Part shown: in pieces, positions 62,763 to 64,000 of the stretch | Layout of the letters: each line of letters opens with the position of its first letter | How positions within the stretch are numbered: position 1 is the stretch's first letter | Source: Chitinophaga skermanii | GTDB taxonomy: Bacteria; Bacteroidota; Bacteroidia; Chitinophagales; Chitinophagaceae | NCBI RefSeq assembly: GCF_003259335.1 | Contig: NZ_QLLL01000005.1 | Coordinates: 434,001-498,000, forward strand | Direction of reading: 5' to 3' | Length of the DNA stretch: 64,000 bases | Notes under the pieces: generated by a model | What the model saw: the letters and a program-made list of their open reading frames with translations, nothing else | The model's database searches: none | Told to the model about the DNA's origin: nothing | Made by a program: the position numbers and the translations under genes

Positions 62763-64000
62763 ATGTCGTATTTCGACCGTACACATCTCGTCTTTTCCGG
62801 CGATTTTCTGTCCGACGTGTCTACCGTGAACAATGACCCGGCACACTATAACAATGCCACCTTCAAACCCGAATATCAAATCCCAAGAGAACAAGGTAGC
62901 CCCATTATGAATGGCTGGTGGAACCCCGTAGGAGGCGCAAATTTCATCTTCCAGAATTGTAATGTACAAATGGTGTCGATGAATGATGGCAATATTAAAG
63001 ATGATCCTACAGGAGATTTTGTTGTTGGCGCCTTTATTACCGGCCCAAGCGGAAGAAATACAGGCAAAATGGTAGATCTCGACCCGCAAGAACAAGGTAC
63101 CAGCGAATTGTGGGCCATCAAATTTCGACTCGTTACCTGTGCCAACGAACTACTCTTTGAAGGCGATCTCAAACCTACTCCCTTCCGCGACCTACAATAC
63201 CGCCAGCAAGATGGGATTACTAGTAATGGACAGCCTTTAGGTGGTGTATGGACAAGCGTACTCACGAATGTAAAGTGGGGTGAACGGGCGAATATATCCC
63301 CCTTCTTACAAGAGCTAAAAGCTAAAACAAAAGGCAATAAATTGAGCATTAACCTAAATGCCTACGGCTATTATTACAACCACAACGACGGCCGCTTTGC
63401 GATGGGTAGAGTACTAGGCACCATTGGCCCATGGTACGAAAGCGATCCCGATTTATTCCCCGCTTGTAGAAGGTTATATGGTATTTACAATGCAGGCACT
63501 GATGAAAAACCCAAAGTATATTTCGGTAGTACCAACTTCGTGGTCGACCAAGATTGGAAATCATTGAGAATAGATTTCGGTATGTCGTTCCCCATCTCAA
63601 ATGCAGTAGGAACGGTAAGTATGACAGAAAACCTATACCTCGCCGTTAGTAAATCATCGCTAAGTGATGGTGTAGCTACCAGCGAAGTATTCCTACTAGA
63701 GCATACTTTCGAGATGATTGGCCAAGTGAAATACCAAACAGGCGATCACTGGTTGAATAAAACAGGTGGCATTATGTCGTTCGATGTAGGACCCGAACAT
63801 ATGAGCTTGTTGGCGAACCACCAGTTGGTACTGTTACATCTCAACGATGATGGCGATTACCAATTAGTAGCCCGCGAATCGGTCGATGGCTACTATTTAC
63901 GAGCCGATAATTTTGTGCTGAGAATGGATGCCGATTCCACAGCTGCAGTTACTTTATATGCTTATCAATACGGCAAACCATTGTCGAATACGAATATCAC
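62763..64000 (+). CDS. Large unrecognised protein, 3' end beyond the window
   Basis: Open from the ATG at 62763 to the window end, at least 412 codons without a stop; small minus-strand frames over it are shadows. It begins MSYFDRTHLVFSGDFLSDVS, without signal peptide. The sequence is beta-rich with NDPAHYNNATFKPEYQ, GWWNPVGGANFIFQNCNVQ, GAFITGPSGRNTGKMVDLDP and MSLLANHQLVLLHLNDDG. From memory its opening resembles the N-terminal part of RebD/VioB-type enzymes of indolocarbazole/violacein routes (LxFxG, WNPxG), but I cannot confirm this. It may be a multi-domain biosynthetic or structural protein. Confidence 0.6.
   Translation, partial: MSYFDRTHLVFSGDFLSDVSTVNNDPAHYNNATFKPEYQIPREQGSPIMNGWWNPVGGANFIFQNCNVQMVSMNDGNIKDDPTGDFVVGAFITGPSGRNTGKMVDLDPQEQGTSELWAIKFRLVTCANELLFEGDLKPTPFRDLQYRQQDGITSNGQPLGGVWTSVLTNVKWGERANISPFLQELKAKTKGNKLSINLNAYGYYYNHNDGRFAMGRVLGTIGPWYESDPDLFPACRRLYGIYNAGTDEKPKVYFGSTNFVVDQDWKSLRIDFGMSFPISNAVGTVSMTENLYLAVSKSSLSDGVATSEVFLLEHTFEMIGQVKYQTGDHWLNKTGGIMSFDVGPEHMSLLANHQLVLLHLNDDGDYQLVARESVDGYYLRADNFVLRMDADSTAAVTLYAYQYGKPLSNTNI

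Noticed and set aside
62739..63600. Minus-strand frames over the last gene
   Set aside because: They are shadows of the continuous plus-strand frame from 62763, which has no stop through the window end.

Overview
The window is chromosomal DNA of a Bacteroidota bacterium, most likely of the Chitinophagaceae (Chitinophaga-like). Four things point there: an LpxC-FabZ fusion gene, the type IX secretion regulator PorX, trigger factor-clpP-clpX packed together, and promoter-like boxes of the Bacteroidota type (TTTG then TAnnTTTG). Many small lipoproteins and families known mainly from this phylum (DUF4382, DUF6427, DUF6624) agree. Base composition looks moderate (about 40-45 % GC by eye, not computed). 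Nothing in the window looks like a phage, insertion sequence or CRISPR array.

Layout. 1-4085: the end of a copper-exporting P-type ATPase, a TRIC-like channel and a RecQ helicase. 4086-4705: non-coding, with an 11-bp-periodic array. 4706-16247: a long minus-strand block holding an oxidoreductase, SdpI-like protein, HerA-like ATPase, lipoprotein, GroES-like protein, MBL hydrolase and MFS transporter, then the lipid A block (HD hydrolase, lpxD, lpxC-fabZ, lpxA, ABC ATPase). 16248-17046: non-coding, second 11-bp array. 17047-26085: plus strand with two sister lipoproteins, porX and followers, acyl-CoA dehydrogenase, GapN-like dehydrogenase and a serine hydrolase. 26182-31106: minus strand with a DUF4382 lipoprotein, a small helical protein, clpX, clpP, tig and tRNA-Leu. 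31107-31981: non-coding, third 10-11-bp array. 31982-44663: mostly plus strand with the (p)ppGpp synthetase/hydrolase, purA, a highly charged protein, pabB, an exported protein, a DUF6427 protein, purQ and two DsbD-type genes; one epimerase runs the other way. 44902-48140: minus strand with an LTA-synthase-like sulfatase and a lipoprotein. tRNA-Ala follows.

From about 48.5 kb the content becomes accessory. It holds two unrecognised cytosolic-looking proteins with near-identical leaders, a doubly membrane-anchored GH25 lysozyme, and a four-gene operon (His-rich protein, membrane protein, histidine kinase, response regulator). An AraC regulator, a DUF6624 protein, a gutted serine hydrolase, a zinc-ribbon membrane protein with a frameshifted relative beside it, and an M48 peptidase come next. 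The window ends inside a large plus-strand gene of unknown function.

The most unusual signals are the three non-coding arrays: their unit sequences differ but all share a period of 10-11 bp, close to one DNA helical turn. Next are the 49.5-53.5 kb gene trio, the His-rich two-component operon, an orphan promoter-terminator pair upstream of tRNA-Ala, and the broken zinc-ribbon gene, whose lesion can be explained by a deletion between short direct repeats. All functions come from reading motifs and from family knowledge; no database search was run.
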